In this document: piece after piece, positions 25,489 to 33,470 of the stretch | Numbering within the stretch: the first letter of the stretch is position 1 | Layout of the letters: the number at the start of each line of letters is the position of its first letter | Assembly (NCBI RefSeq): GCF_000196675.2 | Contig: NC_015312.1 | Coordinates: 4,402,001-4,466,000, forward strand | From: Pseudonocardia benzenivorans CB1190 | GTDB taxonomy: Bacteria > Actinomycetota > Actinomycetes > Mycobacteriales > Pseudonocardiaceae | Length of the DNA stretch: 64,000 nucleotides | Direction: 5' to 3' | Made by a program: the position numbers and the translations under genes | Notes under the pieces: model-generated | The model's input: only the letters and a program-made list of their open reading frames with translations | What the model was told of the DNA's origin: nothing | Databases searched by the model: none

Positions 25489-25839
25489 ATGATCTCCGGA
25501 CTGCACACGATCGTCTATGCGCAGGACGCCGCGCGGGCCCGCGAGTTCCTGCGCGACGTGCTCGGCCTCGGATGGGTCGACGCGGGCGACGGATGGCTCG
25601 TCTTCGCCGCCCCGCCGACCGAGGTGGCCGTCCACCCCACCGACGCCGCGAGCAGTGGGCGCGCGGAGCTGTACCTGATGTGCGACGACGTCACCGCGAC
25701 GGTGGCCGCGCTGACCTCGAAGGGCGTCGAGTTCACCTCGCCCGTCGCCGACCGCGGCTGGGGCCTCGTGACGTCGCTGCGCGTCCCCGGCGCAGGCGAG
25801 ATCGGCCTGTACGAGCCACGCCACCCGACCGCACTCTGA
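25489..25839 (+). CDS. VOC family protein (glyoxalase-like)
   Basis: A 116-residue single-module protein of the vicinal oxygen chelate fold. Seen: ISGLHTIVYAQDAARAREFLRDVLGL at the start and the second half ending EIGLYEPRHPT. Possible metal ligands are His6 in the first strand and the Glu in GEIGLYEP. GAGGAGG precedes ATG 25489. It lies 97 bp after the MaoC gene on the same strand; a glyoxalase-like gene is also present in the Pseudomonas itaconate cluster, so it may belong to the pathway. The reaction is unknown. Confidence 0.78.
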   Translation: MISGLHTIVYAQDAARAREFLRDVLGLGWVDAGDGWLVFAAPPTEVAVHPTDAASSGRAELYLMCDDVTATVAALTSKGVEFTSPVADRGWGLVTSLRVPGAGEIGLYEPRHPTAL

Positions 25840-25852
25840 TGTCTGAGCCGGC

Positions 25853-26674
25853 CTAGGCGCCGCGGGCCTCGCGGACCAGCCGGCGGGCCTCGCGGATCTC
25901 CGGCGGCGCCGGGACCTCCGGCAGCAGTTGCGTCCCGGTCCTGACCACGCGCAGCAGGGCCGCGGTCACCAGGTCGGTCGTCGGCAGTCCGGGCAGGCCG
26001 TAGATCCGCCGGGCCCAGCGGGGCAGGGTGGCGACCGCCAGCGTCGACACCGTCGAGATGGCCGCCTTGGTCCAGCGCGGCGCCTCACCGCGCGGCGCCA
26101 GCAGGTTCGCGACGCCGCGGGTGGCCTCCTCGGTGAGCCGCAGCTGCGGGCGGACGGCGGTGAAGTAGTCGTCGAGCTCCGCGCGCGAGCGCGGCGCGAC
26201 GGCGGGGTCGATGCCGATCACCTCGGCCGCGCGGACGCTCTCGGCGATGTAGGCGTCGACGCCCGCGGTGTCGACGATCCCGGCCCGGCGGGCGATGTCG
26301 ACGTAGGAGTCGATCTCCGCGCAGTGCACCCACAGCAGGCCCGCGGGCGCGTCGACCCGGAAGGTGCGGCCGGTGTCGGGGTCGAACCCGGTCAGCGAGG
26401 CGTGCAGCCGCCGCACCCGCGCCGCGGCCGCCTCGACCTCGTCGGTGCTGCCGAACGTGCGGGTACCGACGAACTCGACGGTCCGCTGGAACCGCGGATA
26501 GGCCTTCTTCGGGTCGAAGAGCGCCGAGTTCTGCCACGTCGCGCGCATCACGTGCGGGTGCAGCGACTGCAGCAGCAACGCCCGCATCCCGGCCACCCAC
26601 ATGACGGGTTCCAGGTGCACCCGCCAGGTCACCGAGGCGGGGCCGAACAGCCCGTGGTCCACACGTTCCAGCAT
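25853..26674 (-). CDS. Oxygenase MpaB family protein (DUF2236)
   Basis: A 273-residue helical protein of the DUF2236/MpaB group, which includes haem-dependent oxygenases. Seen: [35 protein letters not shown] with histidines typical of the family, [21 protein letters not shown], and [12 protein letters not shown]. Start ATG 26674 is chosen because the frame upstream only mirrors the promoter of the Clp gene. It converges with the VOC gene (13-bp gap) and diverges from the Clp-type ATPase. Substrate and redox partner are unknown. Confidence 0.82.
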   Translation of the reverse strand: MLERVDHGLFGPASVTWRVHLEPVMWVAGMRALLLQSLHPHVMRATWQNSALFDPKKAYPRFQRTVEFVGTRTFGSTDEVEAAAARVRRLHASLTGFDPDTGRTFRVDAPAGLLWVHCAEIDSYVDIARRAGIVDTAGVDAYIAESVRAAEVIGIDPAVAPRSRAELDDYFTAVRPQLRLTEEATRGVANLLAPRGEAPRWTKAAISTVSTLAVATLPRWARRIYGLPGLPTTDLVTAALLRVVRTGTQLLPEVPAPPEIREARRLVREARGA

Positions 26675-26831
26675 GCCTACAGGACACCACTGCGCGCCCG
26701 GGACGGCGACCGGAGCGGTGGCCCCGGCACCCGGTCCGGCGCTCCGCCGGACCCGGCGTCCTTGCCGGGCGCGTGCCGAATGCGCGGGATCGGAGGAGCA
26801 TCGATGTCGACGCCCGTCGACGGAGGTGCAC

Positions 26832-28928
26832 GTGGCACAGGACCGACCCGACTTCGGCCCGTTCGACGAGATCGTCGAACGGCTCATCGGCAATCTCGGC
26901 ACGGCGCTCGGCGACATGGGCCGTGGCGAGGGCGGCTCGCCGTTCGGCGGCCTCGGCGACCTCGGCTTCGGGGACCTGGGCGGCGAGCGGCGCACGTCCG
27001 AGGCGGGCCCGCAGACCCCGCCCGCCGGTGCCCCGCGGGCCCGCACCCCCCGGCTCGACCGGTTCGCCCGCGACCTCACCGCCGCCGCCGCGGCCGGCGA
27101 GCTCGATCCCGTCATCGGCCGCGAGGCCGAGATCGACCAGGTGCTGGAGGTGCTCGCCCGGCGGACCAAGAACAACCCGGTGCTGGTCGGCGATCCGGGC
27201 GTCGGCAAGACGGCCATCGTCGAGGGGATCGCCCACCGCGTCGCCGACGGCGACGTGCCGCCCGCGCTGCAGGGCGTCCGGGTCCTCGCGCTCGACCTCG
27301 CCGGGATGGTCGCGGGCACCCGCTACCGCGGTGACTTCGAGCAGCGGCTGACCCGGGTGATCGACGAGATCGTCGCCGCGCGCCGGCAGGTCGTCGTGTT
27401 CGTCGACGAGCTGCACGCCGTCGTCGGCGCGGGCTCGGCCGAGGGCCAGGCCATGGACGCGGGCACCCTGCTCAAGCCCGCGCTCGCCCGCGGCGACCTG
27501 CAGCTCGTCGGGGCCACGACGGCCGGGGAGTACCGCAGGCACATCGAGCGCGACCCCGCGCTGGAACGCAGGCTTGCCCCGGTGCGCGTCGCGGAGCCGG
27601 ACGTGGCCGCCACAGTCGCGATCCTGCGCGGGCTGCGGGAGCGCTACGAGGCCCACCACGACGTCGCGATCGACGACGCCGCGCTCGTCGCCGCCGCCGA
27701 GCTCTCCGACCGGCACATCACCGACCGGTTCCTGCCCGACAAGGCGATCGACCTCGTCGACCGGGCCGGGGCCCGCGCCCGGATCCGGGCGTCCCGCGGC
27801 CGGCCGGCGGGGGCCGTCGAAGAGCTGCGCCGGGCCCGCGAGGTCGCCGTCGACGCCGAGGACTACGAGCGGGCACTGCAGCTCACCCGGGAGATCGACG
27901 CCGCCGAGGCCGGTGGCGGCACGATCCGCGGCGGTCGCGTCACCGTCACCGCCGACGACGTCGCCCGGCTGCTCGCCGAGACCACCGGCATCCCCGTCGC
28001 CCGGCTCACCGCCGACGACCGCCGCTCGCTGCTGGGGCTCGAGGACACGTTGCGCCGCAGGATCGTCGGCCAGGACGAGGCCGTCGGGATCGTCGCCGAC
28101 GCCGTCCGAGCCGGGCGGGCCGGGCTCGCGCACCCCGGCCGGCCGGTCGGGTCGTTCCTGTTCCTCGGGACGACGGGCGTCGGCAAGACCGAGCTGGCGC
28201 GGACGCTCGCCGACGCGCTCTTCGGCGGCGAGGACGCGTTGCTGCGCTTCGACATGAGCGAGTACACCGACCGGGCGAGCGCGTACCGGCTGGTCGGGGC
28301 CCCTCCCGGGCACGCCGGGTTCGACGAGCCGGGCCAGCTCACCGAGGCCGTGCGGCGCACCCCCTACGCCGTCGTGCTGATCGACGAGGTCGAGAAGGCC
28401 CACCCCGACGTCGTGTCGACGCTGCTGCAGGTGCTCGACGCGGGCCGGCTCACCGACTCGCACGGGCGCACGGTCGACTTCACCCGCACGGTCGTGGCGC
28501 TCACCAGCAACCTGGGCGCGCCGCCGCTGCTCGCCGCCGCAGGCCCGGCCACGCGCGACACGCTGCTGGCCGCCGCCCGCGCGCACTTCCGCCCGGAGTT
28601 CCTCAACCGGGTCGACGACGTCGTCGCGTTCCGCTCGCTCGACGACGCCGACCTGCGGCGGATCACCACGTTGCTGCTCGCGGAGACCACCGCCCGGCTG
28701 GCGGCACAGCACATCACCCTCGACGTCAGCTCGGCCGCGGTCGACTGGCTCGCCCGCCGCGGCCACGAGCCCGGGCTCGGGGCGCGGCCGTTGCGCCGCA
28801 CGGTCGGCCGCGAGCTGGAACGGCGGCTGTCGCGGCTGCTCATCGCGCAGGACCTCGGGGCCGGGGCCCGGGTGCTCGTCGACGTCACCGGTCCCGACGC
28901 GACGGCGCTCACGCTCACCGCGACCTGA
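26832..28928 (+). CDS. Clp-type AAA+ ATPase lacking the N domain (ClpC/ClpB-like)
   Basis: Two-ring AAA+ unfoldase of 698 residues. AAA1 has Walker A GDPGVGKT at 120-127 and Walker [14 protein letters not shown]2 has GTTGVGKT near 446-453, [14 protein letters not shown] and HFRPEFLNR. The usual double Clp-N repeat is replaced by about 75 Gly/Asp/Pro-rich residues. The middle region is short and UVR-like ([20 protein letters not shown]), as in ClpC. Between TSNLG and HFRPEF there is no room for the ClpP-binding loop of ClpC/ClpA, so it may act without ClpP. GTG 26832 follows GGAGG at 5 nt. Its end overlaps the convergent sigma gene by 14 bp. No HspR/HrcA site was recognised. Confidence 0.88.
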   Translation: MAQDRPDFGPFDEIVERLIGNLGTALGDMGRGEGGSPFGGLGDLGFGDLGGERRTSEAGPQTPPAGAPRARTPRLDRFARDLTAAAAAGELDPVIGREAEIDQVLEVLARRTKNNPVLVGDPGVGKTAIVEGIAHRVADGDVPPALQGVRVLALDLAGMVAGTRYRGDFEQRLTRVIDEIVAARRQVVVFVDELHAVVGAGSAEGQAMDAGTLLKPALARGDLQLVGATTAGEYRRHIERDPALERRLAPVRVAEPDVAATVAILRGLRERYEAHHDVAIDDAALVAAAELSDRHITDRFLPDKAIDLVDRAGARARIRASRGRPAGAVEELRRAREVAVDAEDYERALQLTREIDAAEAGGGTIRGGRVTVTADDVARLLAETTGIPVARLTADDRRSLLGLEDTLRRRIVGQDEAVGIVADAVRAGRAGLAHPGRPVGSFLFLGTTGVGKTELARTLADALFGGEDALLRFDMSEYTDRASAYRLVGAPPGHAGFDEPGQLTEAVRRTPYAVVLIDEVEKAHPDVVSTLLQVLDAGRLTDSHGRTVDFTRTVVALTSNLGAPPLLAAAGPATRDTLLAAARAHFRPEFLNRVDDVVAFRSLDDADLRRITTLLLAETTARLAAQHITLDVSSAAVDWLARRGHEPGLGARPLRRTVGRELERRLSRLLIAQDLGAGARVLVDVTGPDATALTLTAT

Positions 28929-30123
28929 CCCGGTCAGGCTGCAGCTCGGCGAGCCGGCGGGCCAGCAGCAGGCGCTCGGGACCGGTCTCCGCGAGCTCGA
29001 CGGCCCGGGCGTACGCCGCCGCCGCGCACTCGGTCCGGCCGGCCCGGCGGAGCAGCTCGGCGCGGGTCGAGTGGTAGTAGCGGTAGCCGTCGAGGGCGAG
29101 CGTGTCGACGACGGCCAGGGCCGCCTCGGGCCCGTCGAGCTCCGCGACGGCGACGGCCCGGTTGAGCTCGACGACGGGCGAGCCGGTCAGCCGGGAGAGC
29201 ACGGCGTAGAGCGCCTCGATCTGCACCCAGTCGCGCGGCCGGCGCAGGTGCAGGTCGGCGATCGCGGCCTGGACGACGTAGGGCCCGGGGTCCGGCCGGA
29301 CGACCGCACGTTCGAGCAGGTCACGGCCCTCTCGCAGCTGCCGGTCGTCCCACCTCGACCGGTCCTGCTCATCCAGCGGGACCAGCACGCCGTCGCTCTG
29401 CCGGGCGTCGCGCCGCGCGTCGTCGAGCAGCATGAGCGCGAGCAGCCCGAGTGCCTCCGGCTCGTCGGGCATGAGCTCGACGAGCGCCCGGCCGAGCCGG
29501 ATCGCCTCGGCCGCCAGGTCCGGCCGGCCGTCGCCCCAGCCCTGGTTGAAGATCAGGTAGACGACGGCGAGGACGGCCGCGAGGCGGTCGGGGAGCTGAT
29601 GGTCGTCCGGTACGGCGAACGGGATCCCGGCGGCGCGGATCTTGTGCTTGGCCCGCGTGAGGCGCTTGCTCATCGTGTCGACGGGGGTCAGGAACGCCCG
29701 CGCGATCTCCTCGGTGGACAGACCGCCCAGCGTCCGCAACGTCAGCGCCACCTGCGCCGCACGCGAGAGCGCCGGGTGGCAGCAGGTGAGGACGAGCTCC
29801 AGGCGCTCGTCGCGGAAGGTCGTCGGTTCGGCCGGTGGGCGGCGGTCCCCGCGGGCGAGCTCGGCGGCGATCGCCCTGGTCCTGTCGTCGAGGGCCGCGC
29901 GCCGGCGGATCCGGTCGATGCCGCGGTTGCGCGCGACAGTGACCAGCCACGCGACCGGGTTCGCCGGCTCGCCCTCGCGCGGCCAGCGCTCGGCCGCGAC
30001 GACGAACGCGTCCTGGGCGACCTCCTCGGCGAGCTCGAGGTCCCGGAAGATCCCGACGAGCGTCGCGAGCACCCGGCCCCAGTGCGCGCGGAACGCCGCC
30101 TCGACCGCGTCCTCACCCGCCAC
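28915..30123 (-). CDS. ECF RNA polymerase sigma factor, ECF42-like
   Basis: Extracytoplasmic-function sigma factor with a long C-terminal extension, 402 residues. Region 2 is seen at about residues 10-75 (LELAEEVAQDAFVVAAERWP, NPVAWLVTVARNRGIDRIRR) and region 4 at about 125-170 (LTLRTLGGLSTEEIARAFL, TMSKRLTRAKHKIR). The remaining 230 residues are helical and TPR-like, ending in AELLRRAGRTECAAAAYARA. This layout and the overlapping DGPF gene mark the ECF42 group, in which the extension rather than an anti-sigma factor is thought to control activity. Start GTG/ATG 30123 lies within the end of the DGPF gene. Confidence 0.88.
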   Translation of the reverse strand: MAGEDAVEAAFRAHWGRVLATLVGIFRDLELAEEVAQDAFVVAAERWPREGEPANPVAWLVTVARNRGIDRIRRRAALDDRTRAIAAELARGDRRPPAEPTTFRDERLELVLTCCHPALSRAAQVALTLRTLGGLSTEEIARAFLTPVDTMSKRLTRAKHKIRAAGIPFAVPDDHQLPDRLAAVLAVVYLIFNQGWGDGRPDLAAEAIRLGRALVELMPDEPEALGLLALMLLDDARRDARQSDGVLVPLDEQDRSRWDDRQLREGRDLLERAVVRPDPGPYVVQAAIADLHLRRPRDWVQIEALYAVLSRLTGSPVVELNRAVAVAELDGPEAALAVVDTLALDGYRYYHSTRAELLRRAGRTECAAAAYARAVELAETGPERLLLARRLAELQPDRVRSR

Positions 30124-30454
30124 CCGGGACCTCCTCGCGGACCGGCCGCACCTCGATCGCGAGCCCCGGGCGCAGCGCCTGCAGCTCCGTCGCCACCGCC
30201 AGCGCCGCGTCGAGATCGGCCACCTCGATCACGATGATGCCGGCCAGGTACTCCTTCGTGTCGATGAAGGGCCCGTCGGTGAGCAGCGGCGCCTCGCGGG
30301 GGCCGTGCACGGTCGTCGCCGTCTCGGGCGGGTGCAGCCGGGTCCAGCTGCGGACGTAGGGCCGGCCGAGGACGGGCGCGACCCCGGCCTCGACCTCCCG
30401 TCGTTCCTCGGGGGTCGCCTCCGTGGTCCGGTGGATCAGCAGTGCGTACTGCAT
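30113..30454 (-). CDS. YciI-like protein with DGPF motif
   Basis: A 113-residue ferredoxin-like fold protein with the hallmark TDGPFIDTKEYLAG near residues 59-72. Such genes are almost always next to ECF42-type sigma genes; here the two overlap by 11 bp and are co-transcribed. ATG 30454 has AGGAG 4 nt upstream. The biochemical role is unknown; family members are proposed to be small enzymes or partners of the sigma factor. Confidence 0.87.
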   Translation of the reverse strand: MQYALLIHRTTEATPEERREVEAGVAPVLGRPYVRSWTRLHPPETATTVHGPREAPLLTDGPFIDTKEYLAGIIVIEVADLDAALAVATELQALRPGLAIEVRPVREEVPGGG

Positions 30455-30515
30455 GTCGCTCCTGTCCGGCGTCGGGTGTGTTCGCGTCGACCTCTCGACG
30501 AGCGGGCGGCGGCGG

Positions 30516-30561
30516 GACGGACACCCTCTCGCGACGAATTCTCGGCGAGGGGATGTCCGTC
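30516..30561. promoter_or_regulatory. Large dyad between divergent DGPF/sigma and SRPBCC genes
   Basis: Two 17-nt arms, GACGGACACCCTCTCGC (30516-30532) and GCGAGGGGATGTCCGTC (30545-30561), are inverted copies matching at 15 of 17 positions and flank a GAATTC-containing centre. Position between divergent starts suggests an operator or a shared promoter structure. Confidence 0.5.
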
Positions 30562-30631
30562 GGGCGAGTCGCCGTTCGTCGTCCTGCCGGCCCGGCACCC
30601 CGCCGGCCGACACGCTCGGGAGGACACCCTC

Positions 30632-31075
30632 ATGACCATCGACGCCACCACGACGACCGACTACCGGACCACCCTGCACATCCGCGCCGACGCCGACGCC
30701 GTGTTCGACGCCGTCACCACCACCGACGGCCTCGGCTCGTGGTGGACCCGCGCCACCGGCTCCGGGGAGACCGGCGGTGAGCTGCGGTTCTTCTTCTCCG
30801 TGCCCGAGCCGTGCGTGATGCGCGTGGACCGGGCCGACCGGCCGGGACGGGTGGAGTGGACCGTGACCGACTGCGCGTTCCTGCCGGAGTGGGTCGGCAC
30901 CCGGCCGACGTTCACGATCGTTCCCGGCGACGAGCGCACCACGGTGCACTTCCGCCACCACGGCCTGAACTCCGCGCTCGACTGCATCGAGATGTGCACC
31001 GACGGCTGGAACACCCACCTCGCGAGCCTGGTCCGGCACCTCGAGGACGGGGCCGGCAGCCCGTTCGGCGGGTGA
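30632..31075 (+). CDS. SRPBCC family protein (AHSA1-type)
   Basis: A 147-residue START-like protein of the AHSA1 group. Seen: TTLHIRADADAVFDAVTTTDGLGSWWT, the typical first strand, helix and SWW, and the C-terminal helix CTDGWNTHLASLVRHLE. GGGAGG precedes ATG 30632. It diverges from the DGPF/sigma pair; SRPBCC and DGPF proteins commonly accompany this sigma group, so it may be a target gene. The ligand is unknown. Confidence 0.85.
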   Translation: MTIDATTTTDYRTTLHIRADADAVFDAVTTTDGLGSWWTRATGSGETGGELRFFFSVPEPCVMRVDRADRPGRVEWTVTDCAFLPEWVGTRPTFTIVPGDERTTVHFRHHGLNSALDCIEMCTDGWNTHLASLVRHLEDGAGSPFGG

Positions 31076-31153
31076 GCCCGTCCCGTGAGTCCTGAGCGGG
31101 GCCGCCGGCGGCGTCGGCGCAGGCCGGGAGGTCCGCCACGGGGCGGAGCCCGC

Positions 31154-31227
31154 GGCCGGCCGGGTGGGCCGAGGACCGACCCGAACAGCAGGCCGGCCGG
31201 GTCAGCCGAGGACCGACCCGAACAGCA
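31154..31227. repeat. 37-bp tandem duplication at the VIT1-like gene 3' end
   Basis: Two adjacent 37-bp units (31154-31190 and 31191-31227) differ only at two positions. The second unit holds the last codons and stop of the minus-strand VIT1-like gene; in the first the stop position reads CCA instead. It is a tandem copy of the gene end. Confidence 0.85.
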
Positions 31228-32290
31228 GGCCCAGCCCGTAGGTGACACCCGCGGCGGCCGCGCCGATCAGCAGCTGGCGCAGCCCGCGGCGCAGCGGCGG
31301 CCCGCCGGAGAGCAGCCCGACGACCGCGCCCGTCGTCAGCAGCGCGAGCCCGACCAGCACCGCGGAGACCAGGTAGGCCGACAGCCCGGCGGCGCCGAAC
31401 ATGAACGGCAGGATCGGGATCGCGGCCCCGGACGCGAAGAACGCGAAGCTCGACGCCGCCGCGGCCAGCGCGGTGCCGACCGTCTCGTGGGCGTCGTCGC
31501 CGGCCCCGCCGCGGAGCCCGACGGCCGGGTCGTGGGTCCGCAGCATCTCCTGGGACCGCTCCTGTGCCTCCTCGGCGGAGAGGCCGCGGGCGCGCATCAC
31601 CAGTGCCAGCTCGTTCTCGTCGACGTCGAGTGCGGGCAGCACCTGCGGTGCGTCGGTCAGCACCGGCGCCGAGACCTCCAGCAGCTCGCGCTGCGAGCGC
31701 ACCGACACGTACTCCCCCGCCCCCATCGACAACGCACCGGCCAGCAGCCCGGCGATGCCGGTGAGCAGGACCGTCCGCGCGCTCTCGCCGGCACCGGCGA
31801 TGCCCAGGACCAGCGCGAGGTTGCTGACGAGACCGTCGTTGGCGCCGAAGACCGCGGCCCGGAACGACCCCGACACCCGCGCCCGGCCGCGCGCCGCCAG
31901 CCCCCGCAGCACCTCCTCGTGGATCCGCTCGTCGGCGGCCATGGTCGCGGTGGCCTCGGGGTCGGTCGCGTACGGCGACCGGCTCTCCGCCCGCTGCGCG
32001 AGCGCGAGCACGAACACCGACCCGAACCGGCGGGCCAGCAACGCGAGCAGTCGGCTGCGCAACGCGGGCCGCGGCAGCCTGCCCGCACGTGGCCCGAGCT
32101 TGCTCTCCCAGTGCGCGGCATGACGTTCCTCGGCGCGCGCGAGGCCGAGCAGGATCTCACGGTCCTCACCGGTGCGCCGCCGGGCGAGGTCGCGGTAGAG
32201 CGCGGACTCCGCGCGTTCGTCGGCCAGCATCCGCCGCCAGCGACGCACCGACGACCGCGACGCCCCCGTGCCCACCCCCGGGTCCGCCAC
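31202..32290 (-). CDS. VIT1/CCC1-type transporter with ferritin-like N domain
   Basis: Predicted iron/manganese transporter of about 362 residues. The N-terminal third is a rubrerythrin/ferritin-like helical domain (RRMLADERAESALYRDLARR, ARAEERHAAHWESKLG) with Glu and His residues suited to metal binding. The rest is the CCC1 membrane domain: FGANDGLVSNLALVLGIAGA, MGAGEYVSVRSQRELLE, then four hydrophobic helices to the end. GTG 32290 is preferred (GGAGG at 8 nt); GTG 32311 is also possible. A 7-bp hairpin, CTCCGAC/GTCGGAG at 32406-32425, lies in the upstream region, and an IS begins about 195 bp upstream. Confidence 0.88.
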   Translation of the reverse strand: MADPGVGTGASRSSVRRWRRMLADERAESALYRDLARRRTGEDREILLGLARAEERHAAHWESKLGPRAGRLPRPALRSRLLALLARRFGSVFVLALAQRAESRSPYATDPEATATMAADERIHEEVLRGLAARGRARVSGSFRAAVFGANDGLVSNLALVLGIAGAGESARTVLLTGIAGLLAGALSMGAGEYVSVRSQRELLEVSAPVLTDAPQVLPALDVDENELALVMRARGLSAEEAQERSQEMLRTHDPAVGLRGGAGDDAHETVGTALAAAASSFAFFASGAAIPILPFMFGAAGLSAYLVSAVLVGLALLTTGAVVGLLSGGPPLRRGLRQLLIGAAAAGVTYGLGLLFGSVLG

Positions 32291-32481
32291 CGCGACCACC
32301 TCCACACGCACGCGCTCCCCCGACGCGGGCAACGCTGCCACGAGGCGCGGCCGCGGCACCGGGCGGCCCACCCCGGAGCGCGCCCGCGCCGAGCGTGCCA
32401 CTCAGCTCCGACAGGACCGTCGGAGGTGACGGGCGCGGCGGGTGGTGTCGTCGCCCGGGCGGCGTCCGGGTCCGTCCCGGC

Positions 32482-32484
32482 TCA
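32482..32484. repeat. IS target-site duplication, left copy (TCA)
   Basis: The trinucleotide TCA next to the left IS end matches TCA at 33471-33473 next to the right end. A 3-bp TNA duplication is typical of the IS1031 group of IS5 elements. Confidence 0.7.
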
Positions 32485-33470
32485 GAGAGTGTTGTAGAAC
32501 CTCGGTGGTCAGTCTTTGAGGTCTTCTGCTAGTCGGCGGGCGGCTTCCTTCTCAATGTCACTGCGGGGAGCGGGGAGTTCCTCACCGGCGAGGCGGGCGG
32601 CCATCAGCCGGATCATCGCGAACTTGATCATCGCCTCGGCGTGGGCGGTCTTGCGTTCGTAGTCCCGGGCCAACCGTCTACACCTCGTCAACCAGCCGAA
32701 GGTTCTCTCGACCACCCACCGGCGGGGCAGCACCTGGAACCCTTTCACGTCGGCGTTACGCGGCACCGCGACCACCTCCAGCCCCTCACTGCGCCGGGCC
32801 CAACCGACCAGGCCCGCGTCCACCGAGTTGACATAACCGCCGTCGACCCACACCAACCCGAGCAGCGGGAACCGGGCCCGGGCACCGGACAGCATCAACC
32901 GGGCCCCGGCCCGGTCCTGCACCGACGCCGAGTGCACCACCACGTGCAGCACCAGGCCCAGGGTGTCGACCAGCAGGTGGCGCTTGCGGCCCCGGACGCG
33001 TTTACCGGCGTCGTAGCCGATCTGTTCACCGCCCTCGCTGGACCTCGCCGACTGGGAGTCCAGCACCGCCGCCGAGGGCTGCGGGTCACGCCCGTCGGCG
33101 ATGCGGACCCGCTCACGCAGCACCTCGTGGACCCGGTCCCAGGTGCCGTCGCGGGTCCAGGCCCGAAACCACTGGTAGGCGATGCTCCACGGGGCCAGAT
33201 CGTGCGGGACCAGCCGCCAAGCGCACCCGCTGACCAGCACATAAGAGATCGTGTCGATGATCAACCGGCGGGAGTGCACGTACGGGCGCCCGCCCAACAC
33301 CGCCGCCGGGCGGGGCAGCAACGGCTCGATCAACACCCACTGGGCGTCGGTCACCGAGGAGTCATACGCCGGTTTGCAGGTACAGACACACACCCGACCG
33401 GATGATCAACAGGTCCGGGCGACTACTACGGCCGCCACGCCGAGTGATCACCAGGTTTCACAACACTCTC
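32485..33470 (-). mobile_element. Insertion sequence, IS5 family, IS1031-like (986 bp)
   Basis: A complete element. The ends are inverted repeats: the left begins GAGAGTGTTGTAGAACCT (from 32485), the right, read inward on the other strand from 33470, begins GAGAGTGTTGTGAAACCT. The first 11 bases are identical and similarity extends to about 27 bp with one gap. TCA flanks both sides as a 3-bp target duplication. A single intact transposase gene fills it. Size, one-ORF layout, GAG ends and TNA duplication fit the IS1031 group. The right-hand TCA is also the stop codon of the lactate permease gene. Confidence 0.9.
32509..33393 (-). CDS. IS5 family transposase (DDE)
   Basis: Cut-and-paste transposase of 294 residues in one uninterrupted frame, so the element may be active. 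Catalytic residues: Asp112 in AVLDSQS, Asp184 in VWVDGGY, Glu229 in RRWVVERTFGWL. The N-terminal DAQWVLIEPLLPRP and KRVRGRKRHLLVDTLG are family signatures. The GTG start at 33393 is tentative. The stop lies inside the left inverted repeat. Confidence 0.94.
   Translation of the reverse strand: MCVCTCKPAYDSSVTDAQWVLIEPLLPRPAAVLGGRPYVHSRRLIIDTISYVLVSGCAWRLVPHDLAPWSIAYQWFRAWTRDGTWDRVHEVLRERVRIADGRDPQPSAAVLDSQSARSSEGGEQIGYDAGKRVRGRKRHLLVDTLGLVLHVVVHSASVQDRAGARLMLSGARARFPLLGLVWVDGGYVNSVDAGLVGWARRSEGLEVVAVPRNADVKGFQVLPRRWVVERTFGWLTRCRRLARDYERKTAHAEAMIKFAMIRLMAARLAGEELPAPRSDIEKEAARRLAEDLKD

Noticed and set aside
26675..27319. N-terminal extension of the MpaB-family protein
   Set aside because: It is antisense to the Clp gene and shows no MpaB-like motifs.
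26085..28766. Minus-strand frame of about 893 codons opposite the Clp-type ATPase
   Set aside because: Low-complexity antisense shadow of the ATPase.
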